Shown in pieces: positions 45,763 to 56,631 of a stretch of DNA of 64,000 nucleotides. The notes beneath the pieces are model-generated. The model ran no database searches. It saw nothing but the letters and a program-made list of their open reading frames with translations, and was not told the DNA's origin. Numbering within the stretch: position 1 is the stretch's first letter; every line of letters begins with the position of its first letter. Source of the DNA: Formosa sp. Hel1_31_208 (GTDB taxonomy: Bacteria > Bacteroidota > Bacteroidia > Flavobacteriales > Flavobacteriaceae); assembly GCF_900104785.1 (NCBI RefSeq), contig NZ_LT629733.1, forward strand, positions 1,458,501-1,522,500, in the 5' to 3' direction. The translations under genes were made by a program, and so were the position numbers.

Positions 45763-47301
45763 TTATTTTAGCATTTTGGTCAAAATACCAAGAACACTTC
45801 TAATGACAGTAGGACTTGTCAAAACTTTAACAATTGGGTTTTGTCGGTTACTACGACTTCTAGATTGAGAGGTTCGTCTTTTAGTTTCCGCTTTTTCAAG
45901 AGCTTCCTTTTCTTCTCGAGCCTTTTCTTTTGCTTCTTCTGCTTCGGCTACCTCAATTTTCTTATTGAGGAGTTCATAAGCACTTTCTCTATCAATCTCT
46001 TCGTTGTATTTTTTAGCAAGTTTAGAATCAGCTAGAAGCGCACCTAATTCTGACTCGGTAAGAATATCCATTCTACTCATTGGAGCACGCATCATCGTTG
46101 CAGCTAAAGGTGTTGGTTTTCCTTTTTCATTCAATGCAGAAACCAATGCCTCTCCAATTCCAAGAGAGGTTAAAACATCTGCAGTATCATAATAATTAGT
46201 ATCTGGATAATTTTGTGCTGTGAGTTTGATGGCTTTGCGGTCTTTAGCTGTAAATGCTCTAAGTGCATGCTGAACTTTTAAGCCTAACTGGCCTAGCACA
46301 GCCTCAGGAACATCGGTCGGATTTTGAGTCACAAAATAAAGACCTACACCTTTACTACGAATCAGTTTTACGATGCTTTCAATTTGATTCAACAAGGCTT
46401 TCGATGCTTCGTTAAAAATTAAGTGAGCTTCATCAATAAACATAATCAATTCTGGACGACCACTATCACCTTGCTCAGGAAATGTAGAATAAATTTCGGC
46501 CAATAAACTCAACATGAATGTTGAAAATAACTTTGGTCTGTCTTGAATATCAGTTAAACGAATAATATTGATATAACCTCTACCGTCCTTATCAACACGC
46601 AAAAGATCATCAACATCAAAAGAGGTCTCCCCAAAGAACAGTTCAGCACCTTGTTGTTCTAATTCTACTACCTTTCTTAGAATAGCACCTGTTGAGGCTG
46701 TTGAAATTCGACCATAGGCCTGTGTGAACTCTTCTTTTCCTTCTTGAGTGGCGTAATGAAGAATCTTTTTGAAATCTTTTAAATCAAGTAGGGGTAATTT
46801 ATTATCATCACAATACTTAAAGATAACTGCAACCACACCAGATTGAGCATCTGAAAGATTTAGTATTCTCGATAATAGAACGGGTCCGAATTCACTCACC
46901 GTAGCGCGAAGTCTAACACCATCTTGTTCTGATAAAGAAAGTACTTCAACAGGATAGGATTTGGGTTCAAACGGCAATCCAATTTTTTCGTGACGCTCGT
47001 CAATTTTTGGATGTCCCGGACTTGGTTGTGCTAAACCACTTAAATCCCCTTTAATATCCATCAGTAATACAGGTACTCCTTTGTCGCTTAAGCTTTCAGC
47101 AAGTACTTGTAAGGTTTTTGTTTTACCAGTTCCTGTAGCTCCAGCAATTAAACCATGTCTATTCATCGTTTTTAATGGAACATTAACATAAGTATTTGTT
47201 AGTGTTTCTCCATCAAGTATCGCTGAGCCTAAGGTGATAAATTCACCTTTATTTGTATTTCCGTCTGTGATTTCTTTGATGAAATCGTCCGTTCTACTCA
47301 T
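45763..47301 (-). CDS. HerA-like ATPase (DUF853 family)
   Basis: A 512-residue P-loop ATPase of the HerA/FtsK-like superfamily. Walker A is GATGTGKTK (about 53-61), Walker B with arginine-finger context lies at IMFIDEAHLIF (about 285-295), and a VTQNPTDVPEAVLGQLG sensor region follows. The C-terminal 80 residues form a charged coiled coil (about 425-470) and a basic tail. The family is widespread, but its cellular role is not settled; no NurA nuclease partner is adjacent. Confidence 0.88.
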   Translation of the reverse strand: MSRTDDFIKEITDGNTNKGEFITLGSAILDGETLTNTYVNVPLKTMNRHGLIAGATGTGKTKTLQVLAESLSDKGVPVLLMDIKGDLSGLAQPSPGHPKIDERHEKIGLPFEPKSYPVEVLSLSEQDGVRLRATVSEFGPVLLSRILNLSDAQSGVVAVIFKYCDDNKLPLLDLKDFKKILHYATQEGKEEFTQAYGRISTASTGAILRKVVELEQQGAELFFGETSFDVDDLLRVDKDGRGYINIIRLTDIQDRPKLFSTFMLSLLAEIYSTFPEQGDSGRPELIMFIDEAHLIFNEASKALLNQIESIVKLIRSKGVGLYFVTQNPTDVPEAVLGQLGLKVQHALRAFTAKDRKAIKLTAQNYPDTNYYDTADVLTSLGIGEALVSALNEKGKPTPLAATMMRAPMSRMDILTESELGALLADSKLAKKYNEEIDRESAYELLNKKIEVAEAEEAKEKAREEKEALEKAETKRRTSQSRSRSNRQNPIVKVLTSPTVIRSVLGILTKMLK

Positions 47302-47357
47302 AATTCAAAATTTGCATAAAAATAGTGTAATTTTAGTCAAGTATAAAATCAACTAAA

Positions 47358-47804
47358 ATGAAAAATTCTTCTCTTTTTATTATTGTATGGTTTGGCTTCG
47401 GAATGTTTTCTTGCCAACAGCAATCTCAAGACATACTGTTTCATAAATCTCATGAAGCCAAAAAATCAGAGGCACCCTTTAGTGATGCTGTCGAAGCTAA
47501 TGGTTTTCTGTTTTTATCTGGGCAAGTAGGAATGGATCACACTTCAAGAACGCTCGTAAAAGGAGGCATAACTGCTGAAACTATACAATGTATTGAAAAT
47601 ATCAAAGCAGTTTTAAAGCAACATAACTCCTCATTAGATCGTGTAATAAAGTGTACGGTGATTTTGAAAAATATTGAAGACTTTTCTGCTTTTAATGAGG
47701 TTTATAAAACCTATTTTACGAATAAACCTGCCCGAACTACTTTTGCGGCATCAGGTTTGGCTGTCGGTGCTCAAATAGAAATAGAAGTCATAGCCTTTAA
47801 ATAA
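47358..47804 (+). CDS. RidA-family protein with lipoprotein signal
   Basis: A 148-residue RidA/YjgF/UK114 protein. The C-terminal 125 residues show the family pattern (FLFLSGQVGMD, then RVIKCTVILKNIEDFSAFNEVY, then PARTTFAASGLAVGAQIEIEVIA), with the arginine that contacts carboxylates in PARTTF. Unusually, the N-terminus is a lipoprotein signal with cysteine in GMFSCQQQ (Cys19). Cytosolic RidA hydrolyses reactive enamines; an exported version must act on something in the envelope. Confidence 0.85.
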   Translation: MKNSSLFIIVWFGFGMFSCQQQSQDILFHKSHEAKKSEAPFSDAVEANGFLFLSGQVGMDHTSRTLVKGGITAETIQCIENIKAVLKQHNSSLDRVIKCTVILKNIEDFSAFNEVYKTYFTNKPARTTFAASGLAVGAQIEIEVIAFK

Positions 47805-47813
47805 TTATGTTTC

Positions 47814-47831
47814 ACTTATAACTTTATAAGT
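47814..47831. promoter_or_regulatory. 18-bp perfect palindrome abutting the queE promoter
   Basis: ACTTATAA-CT-TTATAAGT ends at the first base of the -7 box TATATTTG (47831-47838). The location suggests an operator, but AT-rich palindromes of this size do occur by chance. Confidence 0.4.
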
Positions 47832-47838
47832 ATATTTG
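47831..47838 (+). promoter_or_regulatory. -7 box of queE, six bases from the start codon
   Basis: TATATTTG matches TAnnTTTG exactly. The ATG at 47845 lies six bases after it, near the expected transcription start, so the mRNA should be leaderless. Confidence 0.55.
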
Positions 47839-47844
47839 CATGCT

Positions 47845-48477
47845 ATGACAAGAACGGAACGACAAGAACTTATTGATCAGGGATTGCTTTTGCCTTTAAT
47901 GGAAGAATTTTATACCATACAAGGTGAAGGTTATCATAAAGGTACGGCAGCTTATTTTGTGAGAATTGGTGGTTGTGATGTAGGTTGTCATTGGTGCGAT
48001 GTAAAAGAAAGTTGGTTAGCCGAATTACATCCACCAACTGAGACAGAAAAAATTGTAGAAAATGCAGCCAAGTATAGTAACACCATAGTCGTCACAGGTG
48101 GCGAGCCATTAACATGGGATATGGGGCCATTAACAGCCCAATTAAAAGCTAAAGGTTTACAAACTCATATTGAAACTTCTGGAGCTTACCCCTTATCAGG
48201 AACTTGGGATTGGATTTGTCTCTCGCCAAAAAAAATGAAGTTACCAACAGAAGAGGTTTTTGATAAAGCACATGAATTAAAATGTATAATTTACAATAAA
48301 GACGATTTCCGTTTTGCAGAAGAACAAGCTGCAAAAGTAAATAAAGATTGTATTTTGTATCTACAACCAGAATGGAGCAAACGCGACAAGGTTGTGCCTC
48401 AAATTGTAGATTATGTCATGGCAAACCCAAAATGGAAAGTGTCATTGCAAACCCACAAATATTTGAATATACCATAA
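47845..48477 (+). CDS. queE: 7-carboxy-7-deazaguanine synthase (QueE)
   Basis: A 210-residue radical SAM enzyme of queuosine biosynthesis that forms the deazapurine ring. The cluster cysteines follow the CxxxCxxC pattern at Cys44, Cys48 and Cys51 (GGCDVGCHWCDV). FYTIQGEGYHKG and VVTGGEP are further hallmarks. The ATG at 47845 is preferred over a TTG three codons upstream, which would lie inside the -7 box. A strong terminator follows. Confidence 0.94.
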   Translation: MTRTERQELIDQGLLLPLMEEFYTIQGEGYHKGTAAYFVRIGGCDVGCHWCDVKESWLAELHPPTETEKIVENAAKYSNTIVVTGGEPLTWDMGPLTAQLKAKGLQTHIETSGAYPLSGTWDWICLSPKKMKLPTEEVFDKAHELKCIIYNKDDFRFAEEQAAKVNKDCILYLQPEWSKRDKVVPQIVDYVMANPKWKVSLQTHKYLNIP

Positions 48478-48479
48478 AC

Positions 48480-48510
48480 AAAAAAAGCTCTGAATTTCAG
48501 AGCTTTTTTT
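48480..48510. terminator. Bidirectional terminator between queE and the DUF2911 gene
   Basis: AGCTCTGA and TCAGAGCT form a tight stem with an ATT loop, flanked by A- and T-runs, between convergent genes. Confidence 0.9.
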
Positions 48511-48525
48511 GTAGTGACTTGCCTT

Positions 48526-49071
48526 TTACTTGGTAAATGGTATGGCGATTCTTAATGTTCCCCATCCTAAGTGCATATGAACACCATCATTAGACTCTTT
48601 AAATGCAATTGAAAATGCCTCTAAAGATTCTTTGCCTTGAGAAACAGGAACTTTAAGACGTGCAACGTCATTTGCTTCCTTATAAAAATAACTACCCCAA
48701 ACATTTAAATCTTTACTGATGATAGCAGTCCATTCTTTTTCTCCAGGAATCACATAAAATGTATAGGTGCCTGGAGCAATTTTAGTTTTTCCAAGCATCA
48801 TTGGTGTATAAAGCGTAAGTTCAGCTGCTTCATTAGCTCCAGTTCTCCATACTTTTCCATTAGGGGCTAACTTGTCTAAGCTACGTTCTTTTAGTTGTGG
48901 TCTGCTGTAAACGATCTTAATGAGTTTATTAGCCTCTTTATAATCCGAAGGGAAAGATGCTGCGTCCATCGGACTTTTATCCATTGGCGCAAATTCTTGC
49001 GCGCTAACGTTTACTGAAATAAGCATTATAAATGCCATTGCAATGGTCGTAATAATTGATTTTGTTTTCAT
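48526..49071 (-). CDS. Exported DUF2911-family protein
   Basis: A 181-residue protein with a signal peptide ending at VNVSAQ (about residue 25). The mature part matches the Bacteroidota DUF2911 family: YSRPQLKERSLDKLAPNGKVWRTGANEA, split by its conserved glycine and tryptophan, then GTYTFYVIPGEKEWTAII. It is periplasmic or on the outer membrane. The molecular function is not established. It is monocistronic and convergent with queE. Confidence 0.85.
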   Translation of the reverse strand: MKTKSIITTIAMAFIMLISVNVSAQEFAPMDKSPMDAASFPSDYKEANKLIKIVYSRPQLKERSLDKLAPNGKVWRTGANEAAELTLYTPMMLGKTKIAPGTYTFYVIPGEKEWTAIISKDLNVWGSYFYKEANDVARLKVPVSQGKESLEAFSIAFKESNDGVHMHLGWGTLRIAIPFTK

Positions 49072-49340
49072 GATGTGTGTGTTAATTTTTTTATGGTTTA
49101 AAGATAATAAGTATTGATTTTATTACTCTATCTAATGTCGTAAAGTGATGTTAAAGTTTACAATTTTAGAGTTCTAAATATATAAAAAGCAGATTTTAGT
49201 TACATATTTGTATTGTATTTTATATTATTATTTCAATATGTAGTTAAATGTAGTTATTGTGTTTTAAAATTATATACTTAGCATCATATTTGCTTTGTTA
49301 ATATGAATAAAGTTAATAGAATTACTTAAAACAGAAAGTT

Positions 49341-51014
49341 ATGTGCGGAATTGTATGTGCGTTTGATATAAAACAAAAAACTGATGATTTAAGACCTCAA
49401 GTCTTAGAAATGGCAAAAACGATTCGTCATCGTGGTCCAGACTGGAGTGGTATTTACAGCGATGATAAAGTGATCATGGCACATGAGCGTTTGGCTATTG
49501 TAGATCCCGCATCAGGGAAGCAACCATTGTTGAGTCCTGATAAAACCTTAATATTAGCAGCAAATGGTGAAATTTATAACCATAGGGCATTGCGCAAGCA
49601 GTTTAAAGGTAATTATAAATTCCAGACCGAGAGTGATTGTGAAGTCATCTTAGCTTTATACCAAGAAAAAGGAGTCGATTTTGTAGATGATATGAATGGG
49701 ATTTTTGGATTCGCTATTTACGATACAGAAAAGGATGAGTATTTTGTTGCTCGTGATCATATGGGAATTATTCCATTGTACATTGGTTGGGATAAAAATG
49801 GAACATTCTTTGTCGCTTCTGAATTAAAAGCTTTAGAGGGTATTTGTACCAAAATAGAATTATTCCCGCCAGGACATTATATGTCAAGTAAAGATGGAGA
49901 ATTTGTAAAATGGTATAAGCGCGACTGGACAGAATACGACGCAGTAAAAGATAATGAAACGAGTATAGCAGAAGTCAAGCAGGCACTTGAAGACGCAGTG
50001 CATAGACAGCTAATGAGTGATGTGCCTTATGGTGTATTGTTGTCTGGAGGTTTAGATTCTTCAGTCACCTCTGCAATTGCTAAAAAATATTCTGAAAAAC
50101 GTATTGAAGCCGATGATAAAGAAAAAGCCTGGTGGCCACAGTTACACTCCTTTTCTGTTGGACTAGAAGGTTCGCCAGATTTAGCAGCAGCAAAAAAAGT
50201 AGCCGATCATATTGGAACGGTTCATCACGAAATAAAATTCACAATTCAAGAAGGTTTAGATGCGATTAAAGATGTGATTTATAATATCGAAACCTATGAT
50301 ATCACAACGATACGTTCTTCTACACCAATGTATTTAATGGCAAGAGTTATTAAATCGATGGGTATTAAAATGGTATTATCTGGAGAAGGTGCTGATGAGA
50401 TTTTCGGAGGATATTTGTACTTTCATAAAGCTCCAAATGCTAGAGAATTTCATGAAGAAACGGTTCGCAAATTAGACAAGTTACACATGTATGATTGTTT
50501 AAGAGCTAATAAAAGTTTAGCTGCATGGGGAATTGAAGGCCGTGTGCCATTTTTGGATAAAGAATTTATGGATGTGGCGATGCGTATCAACCCAAAAGAT
50601 AAAATGATTAACGGTGAACGTATGGAAAAATGGGTGGTGAGAAAAGCCTTTGAAGATATGATTCCAAAAAGTGTAGCTTGGAGACAAAAAGAGCAATTTA
50701 GTGATGGAGTTGGCTATAGTTGGATTGATACTTTAAAAGAGCTGGTTGACAAAGAAGTGACTGATGAGCAAATGGCGAATGCTAAATTCCGTTACCCTAT
50801 TCAAACACCTATAAACAAAGAAGAGTATTATTATAGAACTATTTTTGAAGGACATTTTCCAAGTGATGCAGCCGCTTTCAGCGTGCCACAAGAACCAAGT
50901 GTAGCATGCAGCACTAAAATAGCTTTAGAATGGGATGAGGCATTCAAAAATATGAATGATCCTTCTGGCAGAGCCATTGCAAATGTGCATGACAAAGCCT
51001 ATGTAAAAATTTAA
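49341..51014 (+). CDS. asnB: Asparagine synthetase B (glutamine-hydrolysing)
   Basis: A 557-residue two-domain enzyme. The N-terminal glutaminase domain (about 1-200) uses Cys2, exposed after Met removal (MCGIVC). The synthetase domain carries the ATP pyrophosphatase loop SGGLDSS (235-241) and SGEGADEIFGGY (about 348-359). It is full length and monocistronic, with about 270 bases upstream that are AT-rich and contain a near -7 match (CATATTTG, about 49285-49292). A perfect hairpin follows the stop. Confidence 0.97.
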   Translation: MCGIVCAFDIKQKTDDLRPQVLEMAKTIRHRGPDWSGIYSDDKVIMAHERLAIVDPASGKQPLLSPDKTLILAANGEIYNHRALRKQFKGNYKFQTESDCEVILALYQEKGVDFVDDMNGIFGFAIYDTEKDEYFVARDHMGIIPLYIGWDKNGTFFVASELKALEGICTKIELFPPGHYMSSKDGEFVKWYKRDWTEYDAVKDNETSIAEVKQALEDAVHRQLMSDVPYGVLLSGGLDSSVTSAIAKKYSEKRIEADDKEKAWWPQLHSFSVGLEGSPDLAAAKKVADHIGTVHHEIKFTIQEGLDAIKDVIYNIETYDITTIRSSTPMYLMARVIKSMGIKMVLSGEGADEIFGGYLYFHKAPNAREFHEETVRKLDKLHMYDCLRANKSLAAWGIEGRVPFLDKEFMDVAMRINPKDKMINGERMEKWVVRKAFEDMIPKSVAWRQKEQFSDGVGYSWIDTLKELVDKEVTDEQMANAKFRYPIQTPINKEEYYYRTIFEGHFPSDAAAFSVPQEPSVACSTKIALEWDEAFKNMNDPSGRAIANVHDKAYVKI

Positions 51015-51043
51015 GTCTCATACCCATCTGATATAAATATTTA

Positions 51044-51071
51044 ACAAGACCAATCCCTAGATTGGTCTTGT
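51044..51071 (+). terminator. Perfect hairpin after asnB
   Basis: ACAAGACCAATC and GATTGGTCTTGT form a 12-bp perfect stem with a 4-base loop, 30 bases after the asnB stop. There is no T-run, so termination or 3' stabilisation are both possible. Confidence 0.6.
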
Positions 51072-51364
51072 CATGTTATGAATTAAAAACAACCACTGTA
51101 TTTAAAAGAAATTGGATGTAATACTGAAATATTTTTTCATTCTTTTTTGTTGAAAAATACAACCGCTTTTTAAACAATTATAAATCCAAAATATCACCTA
51201 TAAAGCCTTTTGTGTTTTTTACGCTTTTTTGAGGATGTTAAAAAACAGTAAAATCCGTTTTAAGCTATTTTTAATACGATTTAAGAGCGTTTTGAGTAAT
51301 TAACAAATGTTAATAATTATTAAATTGAATCGTTAAATTGCTTTCAAATCGGCTTCTAATTTCC

Positions 51365-51372
51365 TATATTTG
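51365..51372 (+). promoter_or_regulatory. -7 box of gyrB (TATATTTG)
   Basis: An exact TAnnTTTG match. It places transcription start near 51379, about 98 bases upstream of the gyrB ATG. Confidence 0.6.
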
Positions 51373-51381
51373 TTTGTATTC

Positions 51382-51409
51382 AAAACCCCGGGAAAGAGCG
51401 GGTTTTTTT
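51382..51409 (+). terminator. Terminator-like hairpin at the very 5' end of the gyrB transcript
   Basis: AAAACCCCG and CGGGTTTTTTT form a GC-rich stem with a purine-rich loop and seven T residues, starting only a few bases after the inferred transcription start. It could attenuate gyrB or yield a very short RNA. Confidence 0.55.
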
Positions 51410-51422
51410 ATGTGAAGAATGA

Positions 51423-53426
<2,004 letters not shown>

Positions 53427-53457
53427 TTAAAAGTGTAATTAACACGCAGTAATGCTT

Positions 53458-53488
53458 AAAAGCAGCTACAAATGTAGTTGCTTTTTTT
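53458..53488 (+). terminator. Rho-independent terminator after gyrB
   Basis: AAAAGCAGCTACA and TGTAGTTGCTTTTTTT pair tightly around a two-base loop, followed by the T-run. Confidence 0.88.
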
Positions 53489-53645
53489 GTTTCTTAGTGG
53501 TGATGATTTTGGCGAAATGTATTGTTTAAACGAATAAAAAGGCTATCAAGAGGTACGATATTTTTCTTTCTGTTTTCTTCTCATAGCGAATTATAATGTT
53601 TAATATTACGACATATTAAACTATAATTATTAAATAACAAAACAT

Positions 53646-54383
53646 ATGAAATTAAGAGTTTTATTAGCATTATTATTCGCATCAGTTAGTCTTATTAATG
53701 CGCAAGACGAAAAGATAGATATGCTCATGTTCGAGCCGGTCTATAATAGTTATTCACCTAACGTAGTCTCTAAAGTGATTTTAGAGGATGGGACTGTTGT
53801 AGAAGGTTTTAGAGATGATGTTGATAGAAAAAAAGGTCAGATTTATTATGTAAAACTTAAAGATAGTATCACTGGAGAAAAGAAAGAATTTAATGCGGAA
53901 CAAATAAAAGAAATGTATTTATTTCCGGGAGGTTTTGAAAAGTTTACAAAATCGGCAAGTTATATGTTTGACGCACGTCGTTGGGGATCTCAAGATTTGC
54001 AATCTGATTTAATTGACAAGGGTTTTATCTTTTTTAAAAAGCAAACGGTTTCGTTGAAAAACAAAAAAGATGAGAGAGAGCTACTTATGCAGTTAATTAA
54101 TCCTAAATTTAGCTCATTAATAGAAGTTTATGGCGATCCAATGGCTAAAAAAACCACAGGACTTGGTATCGGTGGGTTTAATGTTGCTGGAGGTTTGGCT
54201 AAATCATATTATTTTAAAAAGGGAGATAATATTTTTTGGTTAGAAAAGAAGAACCTAGACGATTACTATGAAAATTTATTTGGAGATAATACTGAGTTTA
54301 TGGCAAAATATCCTAAGAAGAATATCAAGTGGAAAATGCTTGGTGAATATGTATTTATGTATACAAAAATGAGTCTAGAATAG
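53646..54383 (+). CDS. Exported protein of unknown function
   Basis: A 245-residue protein with a signal peptide cleaved after SLINAQ (about 20). The mature part is soluble, rich in lysine and aromatic residues, with a strand-rich first half (VILEDGTVVEGF, then IYYVKLKDS, then EQIKEMYLFPGG) and a glycine-rich segment (GLGIGGFNVAGGLAKSYYF) in the second half. I do not recognise the family. It is monocistronic between two terminators. Confidence 0.6.
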   Translation: MKLRVLLALLFASVSLINAQDEKIDMLMFEPVYNSYSPNVVSKVILEDGTVVEGFRDDVDRKKGQIYYVKLKDSITGEKKEFNAEQIKEMYLFPGGFEKFTKSASYMFDARRWGSQDLQSDLIDKGFIFFKKQTVSLKNKKDERELLMQLINPKFSSLIEVYGDPMAKKTTGLGIGGFNVAGGLAKSYYFKKGDNIFWLEKKNLDDYYENLFGDNTEFMAKYPKKNIKWKMLGEYVFMYTKMSLE

Positions 54384-54406
54384 ATTAAACGTTATTTTAA
54401 CGGATG

Positions 54407-54436
54407 AAGAGCTATCATTTTGTGATGGCTCTTTTT
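54407..54436 (+). terminator. Rho-independent terminator
   Basis: AAGAGCTATCA and TGATGGCTCTTTTT pair (one G-T wobble) 24 bases after the exported-protein gene. Confidence 0.8.
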
Positions 54437-54561
54437 ATTGGTAAGTATCAGCCCCAATTCAAATAATAAACTTCCCATATTAAAGATAATGAGGTTGAAA
54501 TACAGATAAAAAACATAATTAATTATCTATTTACTTTCTTCTTAAAGAATAGAATAATTCG

Positions 54562-54569
54562 TAATTTTG
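54562..54569 (+). promoter_or_regulatory. -7 box of mdh (TAATTTTG)
   Basis: A TAnnTTTG match 41 bases before the mdh ATG. No clear -33 element. Confidence 0.5.
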
Positions 54570-54610
54570 CACTCTCAATTTATCAACACAATTAAACAAA
54601 AGATAATCAA

Positions 54611-55537
54611 ATGAAAGTAACAGTAGTTGGAGCAGGAGCTGTAGGTGCAAGTTGTGCCGAGTATATTGCAATAAAAGATTTTGCGAGTGAAGTTGTATTA
54701 TTAGATATAAAAGAAGGCTATGCTGAAGGGAAAGCCATGGATTTGATGCAGACAGCATCATTAAACGGTTTTGATACTAAAATAACAGGAGTCACAAACG
54801 ATTATTCCAAAACAGCAAATAGTAATATTTGTGTGATCACTTCAGGTATTCCTCGTAAACCAGGGATGACTCGTGAAGAGTTAATTGGCATCAACGCAGG
54901 AATTGTGAAATCGGTATCTGCTAGTTTGATTGAACATTCTCCGAATACAATCATTATTGTTGTGAGTAATCCTATGGATACGATGACATACTTAGTGCAT
55001 AAAACAACTGATTTACCGAAAAATAGAATTATTGGAATGGGTGGTGCTTTAGATTCTGCTCGTTTCAAATACAGATTAGCGGAAGCATTAAACGCACCAA
55101 TTAGCGATGTAGATGGAATGGTTATCGGTGGTCATAGTGATAAAGGTATGGTGCCTTTAACTGATCATGCGACAAGAAATAGCGTAAAAGTTTCTGAATT
55201 CATAACTGCAGAACGCTTAGAACAAGTAAAAGAAGATACCAAAGTTGGAGGTGCTACTTTAACGAAATTATTAGGTACCTCTGCTTGGTATGCTCCAGGG
55301 GCTGCTGTAAGCGGTTTGGTTCAAGCTATTGCATGTGACCAAAAGAAAATGTTTCCATGCTCGACCTTTTTAGAAGGCGAATACGGATTACATGATCTTT
55401 GCATTGGAGTACCTGTAATCCTTGGACGCAATGGTATTGAAGAAATCGTTACTATCGATTTAAGCGATGCTGAAATGGTGCATTTAAAGGAAAGTGCTGA
55501 AGGTGTTCAAAAAACAAATGCATTATTAGAATTGTAA
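54611..55537 (+). CDS. mdh: Malate dehydrogenase (LDH-like type)
   Basis: A 308-residue NAD-dependent TCA-cycle enzyme. The dinucleotide motif GAGAVG is at 7-12, and Asp32 at the end of the second strand (LLDI) favours NAD over NADP. Substrate arginines are Arg82 and Arg88 in PRKPGMTREEL and Arg151; Asn120 and the catalytic His175 in GGHSDKGMVPL complete the site. It stands alone between terminators. Confidence 0.96.
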   Translation: MKVTVVGAGAVGASCAEYIAIKDFASEVVLLDIKEGYAEGKAMDLMQTASLNGFDTKITGVTNDYSKTANSNICVITSGIPRKPGMTREELIGINAGIVKSVSASLIEHSPNTIIIVVSNPMDTMTYLVHKTTDLPKNRIIGMGGALDSARFKYRLAEALNAPISDVDGMVIGGHSDKGMVPLTDHATRNSVKVSEFITAERLEQVKEDTKVGGATLTKLLGTSAWYAPGAAVSGLVQAIACDQKKMFPCSTFLEGEYGLHDLCIGVPVILGRNGIEEIVTIDLSDAEMVHLKESAEGVQKTNALLEL

Positions 55538-55558
55538 GAACTAAAGATTTTATACATG

Positions 55559-55589
55559 AAAAGCTATCTCATACAGATAGCTTTTTTTT
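55559..55589 (+). terminator. Rho-independent terminator after mdh
   Basis: AAAGCTATCT and AGATAGCTTT form a perfect stem with a 5-base loop and a T-run. Confidence 0.9.
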
Positions 55590-55701
55590 GCATTTAATGA
55601 TATCTAAATTCGACAAGACTTTTGAAAAAAACGATAATGTGATAGAAATAGTATTTATCATCGATGAACGTCCAATCAAGCCTTAATCTTCTTTTTTTTT
55701 A

Positions 55702-55709
55702 TATATTTG
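55702..55709 (+). promoter_or_regulatory. -7 box upstream of the SecD-like small protein gene
   Basis: TATATTTG matches the consensus, 71 bases before the ATG at 55781. Confidence 0.5.
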
Positions 55710-55780
55710 GCGCTTGAAATATCCTTGAATATATTTAGTATTAAAAATTAAAGTTATGATTGATGTTTTGAGTGACCATT

Positions 55781-56440
55781 ATGAACAATAGATTTGAGAA
55801 CATGAAATCGAGGTGGTGCATCAGCATTCTTATTATTGCCCTTACTGTTTTGGGCAGTGTTGCTAGTAAGCAGCAAGTCACAATGCCTAATCAGGAAATT
55901 GTCTTGCAGTTTGTCAGTACAAATGTTTCCATTAATCATACACAAAATGCCATTACCATTGTTAAAGAACAATTGGAAGCTGCTGGTATTGAGAATATTT
56001 ATGTACAAGAAAAGAGCAATGGCCACTTAACAATTAGCTATTATAGTGAAACAGATATAGCAAGTATTAAAGCCTTGCTTTCCGAAGACCCAACAACAAC
56101 TCAACTTGGTTTAGTTCAAGATGACCAAGAGCATAAGATACCTTCCGAAGAAAAATCAATTCACTATAGTCTTGATGTCTATGAAATTCAACAAGGTGAT
56201 GATCTTTCAAGTAATGATGGAAAGCTCGCACTAGAGACTAAAGTAGAGCATGAAAGATTTTCAAACACAAATGTATTTACTGCAAAAACAAACAGTGACG
56301 ATGAAAGAGAACTTGATAGGACTCTTAAAGTCGCTTATAAGTTTAATAATGCTATTGCCATCGCAATAGATAATCGATCTCGTAATATTCCAGAAGTCCG
56401 AGCTGGACCACGAATTATTGGGATGTATGATCTGAGTTAA
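55781..56440 (+). CDS. Membrane-anchored or exported protein with SecD-P1-like fold, function unknown
   Basis: 219 residues from the ATG at 55781; a GTG at 55772 and an ATG at 55802 are alternatives, and the last gives the cleanest signal anchor (KSRWCISILIIALTVLGSVAS). The segment NAITIVKEQLEAAGIENIYVQEK followed by LTISYYSETDIASIKALL, broken by a short loop, echoes the beta-alpha-beta periplasmic domain of SecD, where the same pattern reads VLRKRIDQFGVTSPNIQRLG. It lies 191 bases before secDF with its own -7 box. The similarity is by eye only. Confidence 0.5.
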   Translation: MNNRFENMKSRWCISILIIALTVLGSVASKQQVTMPNQEIVLQFVSTNVSINHTQNAITIVKEQLEAAGIENIYVQEKSNGHLTISYYSETDIASIKALLSEDPTTTQLGLVQDDQEHKIPSEEKSIHYSLDVYEIQQGDDLSSNDGKLALETKVEHERFSNTNVFTAKTNSDDERELDRTLKVAYKFNNAIAIAIDNRSRNIPEVRAGPRIIGMYDLS

Positions 56441-56568
56441 GACACTTTAATTTCCCAAATAACCTTCAAAGCATACGTTAGAGGATTTAACGCTCTAACC
56501 TATTAGTGTGCGCTTTTCATTTTTAATCGAAATGCCACAAAAACAATACATATAAACACAAAATTTAA

Positions 56569-56598
56569 TTGTCAAATCCGAGGTAAATTCTATATTTG
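56569..56598 (+). promoter_or_regulatory. secDF promoter
   Basis: TTG (56569-56571), 19 bases, then TATATTTG (56591-56598): a textbook Bacteroidota -33/-7 pair. The ATG lies 33 bases downstream. Confidence 0.75.
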
Positions 56599-56631
56599 CT
56601 CGATTAAAAATTTGACCTAAAAAACAAAATA

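Noticed and set aside
55756..55791. An 11-codon open frame (MIDVLSDHYEQ) upstream of and overlapping the SecD-like gene start
   Set aside because: It is too short to support, lacks any run of regulatory codons, and no attenuator hairpin follows it.
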